Assembly (NCBI RefSeq): GCF_040412425.1
Contig: NC_089761.1
Coordinates: forward strand, 20,465,644 to 20,529,643
DNA from: Macrobrachium rosenbergii
Lineage: Eukaryota > Arthropoda > Malacostraca > Decapoda > Palaemonidae
DNA length: 64,000 nucleotides
Reading direction: 5' to 3'
Shown: in pieces, positions 11,871 through 23,329 of the stretch
Position numbering within the stretch: position 1 is the first letter of the stretch
How the letters are laid out: each line of letters opens with the position of its first letter
Position numbers and translations under genes: made by a program
Notes under the pieces: generated by a model
What the model saw: only the letters and a program-made list of their open reading frames with translations
Database searches by the model: none
What the model was told of the DNA's origin: nothing

Positions 11871-13311
11871 AATATGAAGAAAATTTAAACATCGAATATG
11901 GATACGAGCTTAGTTTTATACCTGCGAGGAAAGAAACGCCAAATTAAATAGAATAAGTCTATGGCAGAGGTCATGAAGCGGAACAGAAGAGTCACCCCTA
12001 TATCGTTCTCTCTCAATCTTTTGAATCTCTAAGAAAGAAAACGTATAAAATAAAACTGAGACTAAACAAAATACGTGTATCCTTTGTTTGGGAATGACGT
12101 GACTTGTACCTAATTGCAAAACGCGCAAACTCTCGGGTATATTAGCCACGTTAAACCATCCGTTGTCCATTTTTATGCCTCGAATTCTAATTACCAAGTC
12201 CCAATGACTTATTTCTCTGTATTTGTCAAATTTCATTGGAAAAGCTGCATGTTTAGGACTTGAGAATCCTTGATAGATAAATGGAGTCGAACATTTTGTC
12301 AAAAGGTTCTCATGTCTCAGACTTATCCAACCATTCGTGAAAGGATGTCTTTACTGTTTGTGATACAGGATTTTCTTGACCGTTTTCTTTAGTGTGCTTT
12401 AGGGTCCTGGTAGGTTAAACTGGATGCTGCTCGCCTCTAGATTACGGTAAGGAAGCTTTTTTTTTTTTTTTTGTACAAAAATCAATACTTTGTAGGACGG
12501 GTCAGCCTTATGACATATCGTATGCTTATGTTCCGTTTTTATAGGGATACAATGTGCATTAAATGATTTGGCAGTATTGATTTTTTGGGTCGGCATTTAA
12601 TATTCAATTGTTCAATTGTTAAGTGTATTTGATATTCATTTGTTAAGTTGCCCACGAATGGACTCGCAGTCTGTTTTACACACTTGCTTTGCGCCATCGT
12701 CCTTCATGCTTGATAAGACATTCGTTTTTATCCAAGGGGGCATTTTATTCTTCGATGAAATGATAGTTTGAACTATAACCAGATCCACTTAGATATTTCG
12801 TTTGCACATTCATTAGACACCAGACTTGAAACTCGTGGAGAATTTTGACCTTATCAATGCCACGTTTTTAAATTCCCTAAGAAATACAAAATGAAAAAGG
12901 TTGCTAAATGTGGTAGATGAAAATTCCTACCCCTAACATCGGTAATGCAGATCGATCCATCATAACGCAACTCTATAACGCATTTCGCTGAGTTTCATGG
13001 GGTTTATATGAAAAAAATTTCTTGCTTCTTAAATTCCTTAGGCAATTTTCTTAATTTAAATAATTTCCATTGACCTTTTTATAAATTAAGTAGTACCATA
13101 GATAAAATAAGGCGATGTAGATCAGATACGAGAAAAAGCAGAAAGGGAAAAAAAGAAAAATGAGAGAAAGCTTGGGAATGCTGAGAAACATGGAAGATTG
13201 TTGAAAGCAGATATAAAAACTTCTAAATACAGGGAAAGCGGAAAAGTTACTCTTCTTGGAAATTTGAGGACAGACCAGATTCAATGTTTCATATGTGTAG
13301 AAGTTGACAGA

Positions 13312-13314
<3 letters not shown>
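11871..13314. other. Intergenic, no feature recognised
   Basis: A/T-rich sequence without a supportable reading frame. Only short T runs (12460-12472) stand out. Confidence 0.5.

Positions 13315-13375
<61 letters not shown>
13315..13375 (+). repeat. CT microsatellite
   Basis: About 30 uninterrupted CT units, the only long CT/GA array between the CLCA gene and 22.8 kb. Confidence 0.98.
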
Positions 13376-13378
<3 letters not shown>

Positions 13379-14231
13379 GTTTGATAAATTTAATTCCTGA
13401 AAATTACATACAATACATTTTAGATAAAATAAGGTTCTAATAAAAAGATTAGACCTGAAGAAAATTTGTTGTTCTTATGTTTTCGAGTCTACCTCTGCCC
13501 ATACATAGCTTAATTAATGCTGAACGTACTTTGAGTAATGATGAGGCAGTCTTTGCTAGTTTCCAGAAATGTTTATACCTTGTCCGTATTCGATGTTTGG
13601 ACTGAAAATTTAACTTTACATCCTTATTCAGTGGTAATTCCGGTTCAGATATCCTGTTAAAAATCGCCCGGTTTGATTCGGACATAACACCTATTCATCC
13701 ATAAATGGAGTATCGCATCTAGAAACGCAGAGTTGGACCTCATAAATGGCATATTGCATTCGAAAGCAGAATTCAGGTCCGATATAATCTGTGATTGAAC
13801 AATGCTACTGAAATCGCAATATTTAGGAAAATACCTACGAGCGTGATTATGATTTGCTTTTCTATCACGTATCGTCCTTTCTATAATTCAGTCTTATATA
13901 GTTTACCATTCTTCCAAAGCTTTTCAATTATTGCTCATCTTTTTTTTCTTTCTTTTTTACAGTCCGAGTTCTTCACATCTACCCCCTTTGCATGTCTCCT
14001 ATTTTTTGGTTAATCTGCATCTGCATTAATGCACTTTCGAGCTTCATTTTCCTAGTATCCCTTTTTGATTCCCTCTAAATTATCATCTTTCTTTTTAGTG
14101 TTAATCAGAATCTAGGACAGTGTTACAGCTCCGAGACTTCAGGTTCTGTGCTGTTCACACACAACATTGGGCAAACATCTTTTGATTTTGTATGCATCAG
14201 CCTCACTGAAATACATTAATATAACTATTAC
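13376..14231. other. Intergenic, no feature recognised
   Basis: T-rich sequence with short open frames only. No similarity recognised to the surrounding repeats. Confidence 0.45.
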
Positions 14232-14768
14232 AAGCTGACTGGAAAAAATTTGTCGATTGCAACTTATCAGGAATTTGTCTGAATTTTAGATTTTTCCTGT
14301 TATGAAAAATACCAACAGTAGCCTATACGTTGTAAAACGTTTTTCAAAGGATCTTGGATTGAACTGAATCTTCTACGAAAACCTATTGTGTTCTTATACC
14401 CAAATTTCAACAATAAAACATAATTATTCCTCTGGATGCTTATATCTTATGTATAGCTAATTTTAATTAGTATTTTGTGGAATTAATGACGGCTACTTAA
14501 ACCAATATGAAGGTGTTTTAAAAGATGACGGCCGCCGAATGGCTACAGTGCATTAAAAAAAAAAAGGTGGCGTCGTCTGCATTGCAGCCTACTAAAATGG
14601 ACTAGCTGGTGTCTCTTTAGATGAGGTATTACCTTGGTTATTAGCTAAGGAAGTCAAGTTTTTAATAATGACACCAACTAACATTCACTTGTATGGTATC
14701 ATGTGGTTAAACCATAATAGATTTAGATATGAACGATGGATAATAGTCTGAAAAACAGCTAAATATTT
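14232..14768 (+). repeat. Diverged direct repeat, copy 1
   Basis: It matches 15921-16460 in order over its whole length with numerous substitutions and small indels. Anchors include 'AAGCTGACT', 'TTGCAACTTATCAGGAATT', 'AATGGACTAGCTGGT' and 'GAACGATGGATAATAGT'. The constant offset of about 1690 bp shows a segmental duplication or two insertions of one element. No coding signal. Confidence 0.85.
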
Positions 14769-15206
14769 TGTACTTTGATGAAACTTGCCAACTACGTATT
14801 CATGTAACGTAGCGACAACGGCTAAAGATTATTTAAAAGTCGGATTATAAGTCGGGAAGAACTTTGACAACGTAGCGAATGTTCATAGTCATTTTGGTTT
14901 GATTATAGGAATCGTTTCATTCTAGCCACAGGCTTAGGAGGTGGGATTTATCTCGGGGGAAACACCAAATTTGCCCGAATTTCAGAAACCCCTAGAGTTT
15001 TTTCAAATTGTCGTAAATCTGTGTAATAAACACAAAACAGCCGTTAAATTATGTACAGTAAGTACGAATTTTAAGAAGTCTAGCAAAACCATGTAGCTAC
15101 TATTCTATTCTTCATTCAGAGTGTTCATGCATACACCTCATGTGTGGTTTTGTAATCGAATGATATTCTAAAATAAATGATAAATTGATATCGTGAGAAC
15201 ATCATT

Positions 15207-15352
15207 ATTATATAGTAAATATATTATATAAAATGAAGACTTGAACACCTGAACGGTGTCCTCATCAGTGTTAACGTTAAAATGAGGGAACACCGTTCAG
15301 GTGTTCGAAAGTCTTTTGGTTTTTTACATAGTAATATATTTACTATATAATT
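15207..15352. repeat. Hairpin (foldback) element
   Basis: The outer arms TATATAGTAAATATATTA pair with TAATATATTTACTATATA, and the inner arms 'GAACACCTGAACGGTGT' pair with 'ACACCGTTCAGGTGTTC' around a short centre containing GTTAAC. It resembles a miniature foldback transposable element. Confidence 0.8.
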
Positions 15353-15657
15353 GTGGATTTTTATTACTCAGATTGTTTTTCACGAAATTGTGAATCTATT
15401 AGCAAAGTGATAATCATAATTCATGTGCAATTATTTATTACCTGGTTAGCTTACAAATACAAGCTTATTTTTATTCTTATTTTGTTATTTTGTAAATTAT
15501 AGAATTTTTTCTCTTCCTCCGAATGCCCCAAATATCCCAACCCATTTGCCCGAATTTTAGCAGATTCCCGAATCCAGGGGGCGGCAGTTGGCATCCCCCA
15601 CCCACCCCACCCCTACGCCTGTGACTCTACCAGACCTTTCGTATTCTGTCAATTTAC

Positions 15658-15821
15658 TTCTTCCAGGTTTGTTTAATTTTGAGTAAACTTTTATTATTTC
15701 TCATTCGGGTTTCTCAGATTTAAGCATACAAGTTCTATGCGTAGAACTTGTATGTTTAAATCTTAGAAACCCGAATGAGAAATAATAAAAGTTTACTCAA
15801 AAGTAAACTAACCTGGAAGAA
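15658..15821. repeat. Near-perfect 164-bp hairpin
   Basis: Arms of about 80 bp run from 'TTCTTCCAGGTT' to 'AACCTGGAAGAA' with a 4-base loop at 15738-15741 and only a few mismatches or indels per arm. It ends 100 bases before the second copy of the direct repeat. Confidence 0.9.
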
Positions 15822-15920
15822 ACAACTCGGGGCAACCATCTACGGATTTTGAATGTATCATAAATGTTTTACTATTTTTGTAAATTTTCAACGCCTCAGA
15901 GATAATGCTGTAAGTGTTGT

Positions 15921-16460
15921 AAGCTGACTGATTAAAAATTTGTCGTTTGCAACTTATCAGGAATTCCTCAGAATTTTAAAGTTTTCCTATTTTATGAAAG
16001 ATACCAATTGTTGTTTTCACGTTGCGAAACGTTATGCAAGGCCCTTGGACTGAACTGAATTGGCTAAGAAAACCAATTTTGTTATTTTACTCAAACGTCA
16101 GCAATAAAATATGGATCACTCTAGAATGTTCATATTTTTTATATAATTGGGTTTTAGTCAGTATTTGGTGGCATTAATGATGGTTACTTAAATAAATGTG
16201 AAGGTGTTTTAGAAAGATGATGGCTGGCGATTGGCTACAGTACCTCAAAGATTGAAGCTGCGTCGTCTGCTAGAAGCTAACTAAAATGGACTAGCTGGTA
16301 TCTCTTTAGGTGAGGAACTTCCTTCATAATTAGCATTAGGAAGTAGAGTTTTTAAAAACGACACCTGCTATCATTCACGAGTACGGTAAACTTGCAGTTA
16401 TACCACGATAAATGTACAAGGGAACGATGGATAATAGTTTAAAAATAGCCAAGAATTAAA
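15921..16460 (+). repeat. Diverged direct repeat, copy 2
   Basis: Partner of 14232-14768, same orientation. It is followed at 16524-16535 by a perfect CRE-type palindrome and a CCAAT box. The copies look old, at a rough eye estimate about three quarters identical. Confidence 0.85.
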
Positions 16461-16523
16461 CTGATGATAAATGACAACTTAATTTTCATGTAGCAATGAC
16501 ATCTACCAATTGTAGTTGAAAGT

Positions 16524-16548
16524 GATGACGTCATCGACAACCAATGAC
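16524..16548. promoter_or_regulatory. CRE palindrome followed by CCAAT box
   Basis: GATGACGTCATC (16524-16535) contains the full CREB/ATF site TGACGTCA, with CCAAT a few bases downstream. A weaker version lies at about 18650-18672 (GATGACATCA then CCAAT). No adjacent gene was found, so function is open. Confidence 0.4.
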
Positions 16549-16560
16549 AGGAAAGAGTTA

Positions 16561-18130
16561 TTTCCGTTAATATGATGACTTACATAATAGTGATACCTTT
16601 GCCTATGGTCTGCTATGTCAGCGATGCATTTCACAGAGATGGAGTTTTCTAAAATGATGTTGACTGCAATAGTCGACAGGTGTCAAGTTGAAGACAAGAA
16701 GCTCGTGAATATCATTTTTATTTTCTTCCAAATACCTCCTGTGAATTCTATCTTTACTACGAAGTGTCTTAAGTCTACAGAACAGTGCTTTAAAATACGT
16801 TTTTTTAGTAGGATTAATTGCAAGTAACTAAACATAAGGGAAGAGTTCTGGAGAGCCAATGGACAAGTATTTGCTGCAGTGCTCTAAAAACTAGGAGTCT
16901 TCTGCCTTTTGGGTCAACAAGTCAGTTACTTGGGTGCATCCTGACCCTGCTCATTCCTATAGACTTTGGAAAGATTGTCAAATCTTCTTAGTTCAGGCTT
17001 CGAAACTGGTACACTATTGTTTTGAAAGGGCTGTTTGTTATGCTTATTCTAAGATCCACACTGAATGAGCTCTTTGAACGTGTCTTAAAATATGATGCTT
17101 TTTTATACGCCATCTCTGGCTCTTCGTTATATGGAACATTTATTTGACTGTTTAATAAGGAAAACCGCAAGTTGAATTCACTTCTTACGTCTTGAAAAAA
17201 CTATTCTATACCCTAAGTCTTATTAACGTCATAATTTTCTTGCTACCATCTTTGGAATTTGCATTCACCATGTGCTTGAATACACAGCGTCACCACAATG
17301 TGGATACAGGGAAATCGAAAGTCTTAATATCTGCATACCTTTTCATCCCTACTTTCTCTAGCTAATCAATTACGCAACAGCTCACTGAACGCACAAATAT
17401 CACGAAACATGAATATTACTTGGCAATGATAGAAGTAGCAGAGTTTAATGAGATATGATCAATTTAATGGATTTTCTTTTGCATTTCACACTGGTAATTG
17501 GTTCTTTAATAAATAAATTTTATTTAAATTTCAAAAGTCTCCACATCCATAATCACCTAAAGGACATACATATCACTTTTAATTCAGAAGTCTGGGACAT
17601 TTATTTTTTCAGCTATATATTCCCTAAGCTATGGTTCGAAGTTATTGAAACAATTTAGTTATGAAAATCACAAGATGCACGTAGGAAATCGTTTATGTTG
17701 ATTGTTGTTGAGTGGTGTTTTGCTTAATACCAAAGTAACAGAAATTCAAGGCGCTTTTGTAAGGAGATTTCTTGCTATCTTATCCATCATAATTATTTTT
17801 CTTTTTATTGTAACATTTAGATATCGAATTAATTTTTCCATAGTTATTTTTGACTTGGCAGATTTCTTCCGTATATTCATCCTTTTCTCATTTCTCTTCT
17901 CCTTCCCTTCTTTTATTCCTTATTTTTGCTATTCCACTAACTCTTCATACTGTCAGGTAAGTTTTCAGCCCTGGTCATTATAAATACTGACTTCAACTAT
18001 TAGAAAGTATTAATTGTCTTGTGTTAGCCATAAAGTACTAACACATGACGACGCCCATTCCTGAATAAGTAATTTTTTCTGTTACTTTTAAGAGACAGAA
18101 CGGAACGAAGATCAACTTGAGAGGCTTCTG
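16561..18130. other. Intergenic, no gene recognised
   Basis: A/T-rich sequence with short open frames without family features. Nothing supportable. Confidence 0.45.
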
Positions 18131-18139
18131 CTTAATACC

Positions 18140-18153
18140 GTAACCATGGCAAC
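18140..18153. promoter_or_regulatory. RFX X-box-like palindrome
   Basis: GTAACCATGGCAAC fits the X-box consensus (GTNRCC-N(0-3)-RGYAAC). A related site with the same flanks (CCGT...CAACGAG) is at 18996-19009, preceded by a half-CRE (TGACGTCC, 18986-18993). Confidence 0.4.
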
Positions 18154-18372
18154 GAGTGTTTACACTAGGCTGTACCTCATTGTCAGCAGGATGTCTATTT
18201 ATATTTTGATCAATTACTTCCTTATTAATTTAAAAACTTGTGTCAAACGAACTTTATAAGTAAAAAATTGTTTATTAAAACAGGTAAAAGCAAATCTGCA
18301 ACAAAATTAATCGAACAGATTGAAAAACTTTAAAGTAAATAAATTACCTGTATTGGCTATAATGGAGAGGCA

Positions 18373-18680
18373 CATCGTCTGCATCCAAGATGAAATAAAA
18401 TAACTAACTGGTCGCTCTCCTTAGTGACGAAAAAGCTGCTAATTCGCCTGATACAAGTCTGTATTGCTATTTATTTTTTTAAAACGATCAACACAAGCAT
18501 TTCCTATATCTCTGTAACATTGCGGATAAGCGAAGAAGGTATACATATGCATAATATATATTGAGAGTTTATTTTATAGTAATACATGGAAGTATTTATC
18601 ACGAAAATCGTGAGATTTAGGAAGAGCCACAGCCAATCAGTGTTGCTGTAGATGACATCACCAACAGCCAATGACAAGCG
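18373..18680 (+). repeat. Partial third copy of the 14-16 kb repeat family
   Basis: 18373-18430 matches the 'CGTCTGCAT...ACTAGCTGGT...CTTTAG' block of the two full copies, and 18605-18680 matches their CRE/CCAAT flank. It is strongly diverged. Confidence 0.5.
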
Positions 18681-18751
18681 GGGAAAGTTTCTTGTTCTTA
18701 CTTGGAATAGAATTTTATGTTCTGCCTCTTAATTACTCTTCGAATATTCTT

Positions 18752-18780
18752 ATATATATGTATATATATATATATATATT
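18752..18780. repeat. Short TA microsatellite
   Basis: Alternating TATATA interrupted by a TATG step, inside the repeat-rich intergenic region. Confidence 0.8.
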
Positions 18781-19009
18781 TAATCCCAAAGCCAGGGCTT
18801 TCTCCCTCCACCCATCCATTGTAGTAGTATGGTATCGACTAACAGACTTTTTAAAAAGAATAATGTCCAAGTATGAATTCTGAAATTTAAAATTCCCTCA
18901 ATATAGTAGCTGGGACAGTATACGCTACTTGTGAAACCATTGTCACTCTGAGATATCGTCACTGATTCATGGTTTTCTGTGAAAATGACGTCCCCGTTGT
19001 CATAGCAAC

Positions 19010-20230
19010 GAGCAGAGCACACACCATAATCCTTGTTCAAGGATCATAAAATAAGTTTACAATGTAAAAACTATTTATATTGCAAAATGAAAGTTTTCTT
19101 ACAAAAATAAATACTTCATATGACAGCTTTATAAATAAATTCTTTACAACCAATAGATGATAACGAAGTATAACAAGGCTAATAGAATAAAATTGAGACT
19201 TTTTTCAGAAAATACATCTTGACCACTTGGCTATACTGCTCGGATTGTTTAAAAACGGTAATTAAAACACGAGCTGGTAACTTTCAAGCTGAATTTTAGT
19301 AAAATTAGGACATAAAAGCATATTTATTTATTTTAAGAAATAAACAAAGTATTTATAAGTATTCTGCAACAATGAAGGCGTGCAATGACAATGCATATAG
19401 AGGGAAATTATGATCGAAATTCCTTTGCTAGAGACAAATGGAAGAAATCGTCGCGAAATCTGTGAGATTTAGTAAGCGTTCTTCGTCTTCCTGCCGTAGT
19501 CAAGACTCAAGAGTCAAAATAAAGTGGCAGTTGTCATTTGGCCACCCAATTGTTGGTACCCATTACCGGTTTCTAGGAAGTTAGTGAGATCCGTAAGCAT
19601 TGCAAACTGTGGTTTCTGTCTTTTAATATGCTTAATAGCGAAATTTAGTAGATCTAGGTAGGGATGCCACTTAATGGTTAAAACTGTGGAAGTAATGAAA
19701 CCAGTTTTAGCTATGAATTAAATTAGGCAATTAAGGTTATTGTTGCTGCTACTGGACTTGAATAGCCCCATCAAGTTCTTCCCCTTTCATAATATACCTT
19801 GTATTTTCCTCTGTATTTAATTATTTCTCACTGCTGTGCTTTATGGAAATGTATTACCCTGATCAAACTGCAGGAGAATTGGGTCACCATCTTACCATGT
19901 CGACATTTGCCTTCATGACACGTTCTTGCCGCTTGTGACAGTTTTAGGTTATTTCATTTTCCGAAAAAAACCATGCAGTTCCGTTTAATAGTGAACGAAA
20001 TCGGGTAGCTTGTGTCAGCTGAGTGTTAATTTTTTAGTTACTATAGGCGTATGGCACATACGCATAGTTATTAAAGTGGTAGAACTAAGTATTAACTCTG
20101 GGTTGGGTATTACCTTGGAAATTTACTTTTTGTATAGTATTTTGTTTATCAAGAATCGACTGTTATTTTTTGTCGGTCGTTAATTTTTGTTGGTCGACTG
20201 TAATTAACCTTAGAATTTATTATAATTATG
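19010..20230. other. Intergenic, no gene recognised
   Basis: A/T-rich, with no convincing reading frame. 19440-19570 faintly resembles the 18.6 kb repeat flank (CGTGAGATTTAG-type wording), but is too diverged to call. Confidence 0.4.
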
Positions 20231-20234
20231 CTAT

Positions 20235-20246
20235 TGCGCATGCGCA
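20235..20246. promoter_or_regulatory. NRF-1-type palindrome
   Basis: TGCGCATGCGCA is a perfect match to the palindromic NRF-1 consensus in otherwise A/T-rich DNA. It is followed within 100 bases by a G/C-rich patch (GGGAGGCGGACC). It could mark a promoter of an unseen transcript; no coding sequence follows. Confidence 0.35.
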
Positions 20247-20328
20247 GTGTTATAGGGGAAATTTTTGTGAAAAGTAGAGTTTCCTTCACCGGGAGGCGGA
20301 CCGCCCTGCTAAGTAACACGGCCTGCTA

Positions 20329-20358
20329 GGTTAGGTTAGGTAGGATACGTTAGGTTAG
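20329..20358. repeat. Short TTAGG-like interstitial repeats
   Basis: About five imperfect TTAGG units, the arthropod telomeric motif, in a 30-base stretch. Too short and interrupted to be a telomere. Confidence 0.5.
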
Positions 20359-20480
20359 TATGGTTCCTTTTATAAAAGATTTACTTAGCCAATCCCTTCT
20401 TGAACATAAGGTTCCCTAATGGCTCTCATATTTGCAGAACCGTTCCATACAGTCTGTGCGGAGCTAATGCTTAGAAATAC

Positions 20481-20608
20481 CAGTAATGAGCCCGTAAATT
20501 GAAATACCAGTAATGAGCCCGTAAATTGAAATACCAGTAATGAGCCCGTAAATTGAAATACCAGTAATGAGCCCGTAAATTGAAATACCAGTAATGAGCC
20601 CGTAAATT
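20481..20608. repeat. 27-bp minisatellite, 4.7 copies
   Basis: The unit starts CAGTAATGAGCCCGTAAATT and ends GAAATAC. Copies start at 20481, 20508, 20535, 20562 and 20589 and appear identical. A period divisible by three keeps a minus-strand frame open through it (repeating FTGSLLVFQ), but this is a by-product. Confidence 0.95.
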
Positions 20609-20639
20609 CATTGTGATTGAAAAACATAATTATTGTAAA

Positions 20640-21640
20640 TGCTAACTAAGCCTGTGTTAAACATCAACTTGGTTAAATGTGATATTCAAAATTCTACAAG
20701 AGGAAAGACTTGAGATGGCCTGATCATCGGATCATGAACTGGGTGGTGACAATTATTTTGTCCTAAGACTTTCAGAGCTTGAGGGATTTTTAACATCAGA
20801 ACTTAACTTGTTATCAAAATTCTACCAATTAGGCCTAACCTAACTTATTAGTAGAATTGTTGACTGTATTAGGTAGACTAATTGCTAGAGGCATTCAGAT
20901 TGGAGTTTCCACTGGGGTCCAGCAAAGATTGTTAGATATAACCTAGAAGGAAGAAAAACAGTTTGTTTTGCACTAACAGTATGATAAAGAAAAATTTGTG
21001 AAACACAAGATGAAGTAAGTAAAATAAACTATGTATTTGGCAAGAAATTATATGTAATTACAGTGCTGCTTACCCTTTCAAGTTGAAGTTAATTCGGACT
21101 CAATTAACTTCAAAATGATTGGTTAGTTACTAAAATAAGGTAAAAAATGCAAAGAAACAAAAGATAATCACGCAGTAAAGTGTGGAGCGAATCTGTTTGC
21201 TGAAAAGCTAATGCACTGCATACAGTGGTTGCTCTGAAAAAGTAAAATTAGCTTAGGATCAAGGGTAGGCAAGGCTAGCATAGGATATCAGAGAAAGAGA
21301 CCACTTTCATTTTTTGCATTAAATAATTTTAGTATACAAACTTATTCAGGCTCTGTTAATAACTGTGCCCATCTACCAAAATTAAATGTGCCTTTATGAA
21401 ATAGACTTAGTTCCCCCTCAGTGACCAACCTGTATGCATCAGTGTTAGTAACAACGTGGTCTTTATCTGTTGCATTAAATGTCTGAGTCAGGATGGAATA
21501 TCGCTTGATGTTTAATCTGGTTTATTTGACATTGTAAGATAGTAAATTTTAGGCTGATTAGGCTGCCTTCCTTTAGTTTGAATTTAAACTATTTTCAGCT
21601 AGTCGAAGAAATTTTTTTGATGGTTGTTTTTATCCATGAA
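20640..21640. other. Intergenic, no feature recognised
   Basis: A/T-rich sequence with no supportable reading frame or repeat; it ends near a poly-T run (21651-21673). Confidence 0.45.
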
Positions 21641-21891
21641 ATTTACATAATTTTTTTTTTTTTTTTTTTTTTTGAGAGTTATGATTTGGCTAGCCATAAA
21701 AATGAAAGGCAGTGGGCCCAAAGTGGGCCATTTGACATTTGATGGTGATCCAGTACCTGTTTTAACAATATGTGTAATTATTGAAATACAGTTGGAAAAA
21801 AATTACATGCATAATTATTAATATAAGTTTTACATCATGCATTTAGGGTGTTGGCCAGTTTTCAAGGAAACCATGACAGTTGAATAATTTT

Positions 21892-22428
21892 CAAACCCTC
21901 CACTGGAAACAAGCAAGTACATTAGCAAAAGCAACAATGTTATTGCAAAATTTTACTAATTTACTTGTCTGTGGTATGTACAACAGGAAGTGAAGCATTC
22001 AAGTAGATAGCATTATCATATGGAAAAAATAGATGGAAGCTGAAATTTGGAAGTCTAACTTTTAAGGGAGGAATATCAGTCATAGCATAAAATTCAGTGT
22101 ATGAATCTTGATATCATCTTGAAGTTGTACATGGTCAGTGTAGATTGTATTGCAAGGGGAAGAATTAGGCACAATAATCCAAAAGTCTTTTAAAACGAGT
22201 TCCTGTAGCTAGCGATTCATACACTGAATTTTATGCTATGACTGATATTCCTCCCTTAAAGTTAGACTTCCAAATTTCAGCTTCCATCTATTTTTTCCAT
22301 ATGATAATGCTATCTACTTGAATGCTTCACTTCCTGTTGTACATACCACAGACAAGTAAATTAGTAAAATTTTGCAATAACATTGTTGCTTTTGCTAATG
22401 TACTTGCTTGTTTCCAGTGGAGGGTTTG
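21892..22428. repeat. Long near-perfect inverted repeat (215-bp arms, 106-bp spacer)
   Basis: Arm 21892-22107 (from CAAACCCTCCACTGGAAAC to GTGTATGAATC) is the reverse complement of 22214-22428. Reading base by base I find one difference, a single T in a T run. The spacer 22108-22213 is unique. No transposase or target-site duplication is evident. A transcript would fold into a long double-stranded hairpin. Confidence 0.95.
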
Positions 22429-22804
22429 TTAAGCAGTTTTGAGTGGTAGTAGTCTGCTACAATATGAAATGAATTGATGAATATATTGGGACATGAGAGT
22501 ATTGATGAAACTGTTAACATGGTCTTAGAAGTTTCTACATTATTTCGAGAGACATGATGATAGAGAATTGGAGGTAGATTAGTCAATTAATATATAAACT
22601 ATGTATGTGTATATTAAACTTAATGGATGATGTCTTTGTCCCAGTTTTGAAACCAAACTGCATTGTAGGCAATATGGAATAGCTTTTAGTTGTGTAAAAG
22701 TGATTTAGATGATGGTCCAAACTAGAATACTGCAGAATTTAAGGAAAACATTGCATCTTATAGTAGCAGTGTTATCTGTTAATTTCTTTCTTTGAATCTT
22801 CAAC

Positions 22805-22981
<177 letters not shown>

Positions 22982-23019
22982 AAATAATTGTGAAAATAAA
23001 AAATGAAATGGATACCCCT

Positions 23020-23240
23020 GAAATTCAAGAGGCATCAGTAGACAGTAGGAATGAATTTGCTCATGGCTTAAATATTTTGAGATCAGAAGTCTCTGCAACT
23101 TCACTAGGCAAACTGTTCCACATTTTAGTTGTATCCTAGATAAAACTCTTAGCAAGCTGAATAGTATTAAATCTGATGCCAAAATATGTCACACTGTTTG
23201 CTGCAGCAGCCTTCCTAGTGAACTTTGTGACATTTGGAGA
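23020..23240 (-). pseudogene. Non-LTR retrotransposon C-terminal remnant
   Basis: The minus strand reads 'KMWNSLPSEVAETSDLKIFK' with flanking similarity to the conserved 'WNSLP' terminus of jockey/CR1-type LINE polyproteins. Stops break the frame. It lies directly beside the GA array. Confidence 0.6.
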
Positions 23241-23329
23241 AAAAAATTACTTGTGTTGGTACGAATATATTTAAAAACAAAGCTAGACAGAGCGTTCAGA
23301 AAAGGGGAACTGTATAGATTCTTGAAAAC

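Noticed and set aside
20329..20358. Chromosome end (telomere)
   Set aside because: Only a few imperfect TTAGG units flanked by ordinary sequence on both sides.
20481..20608. CRISPR-like array
   Set aside because: Units are directly adjacent with no spacers, in a eukaryotic setting: a minisatellite.
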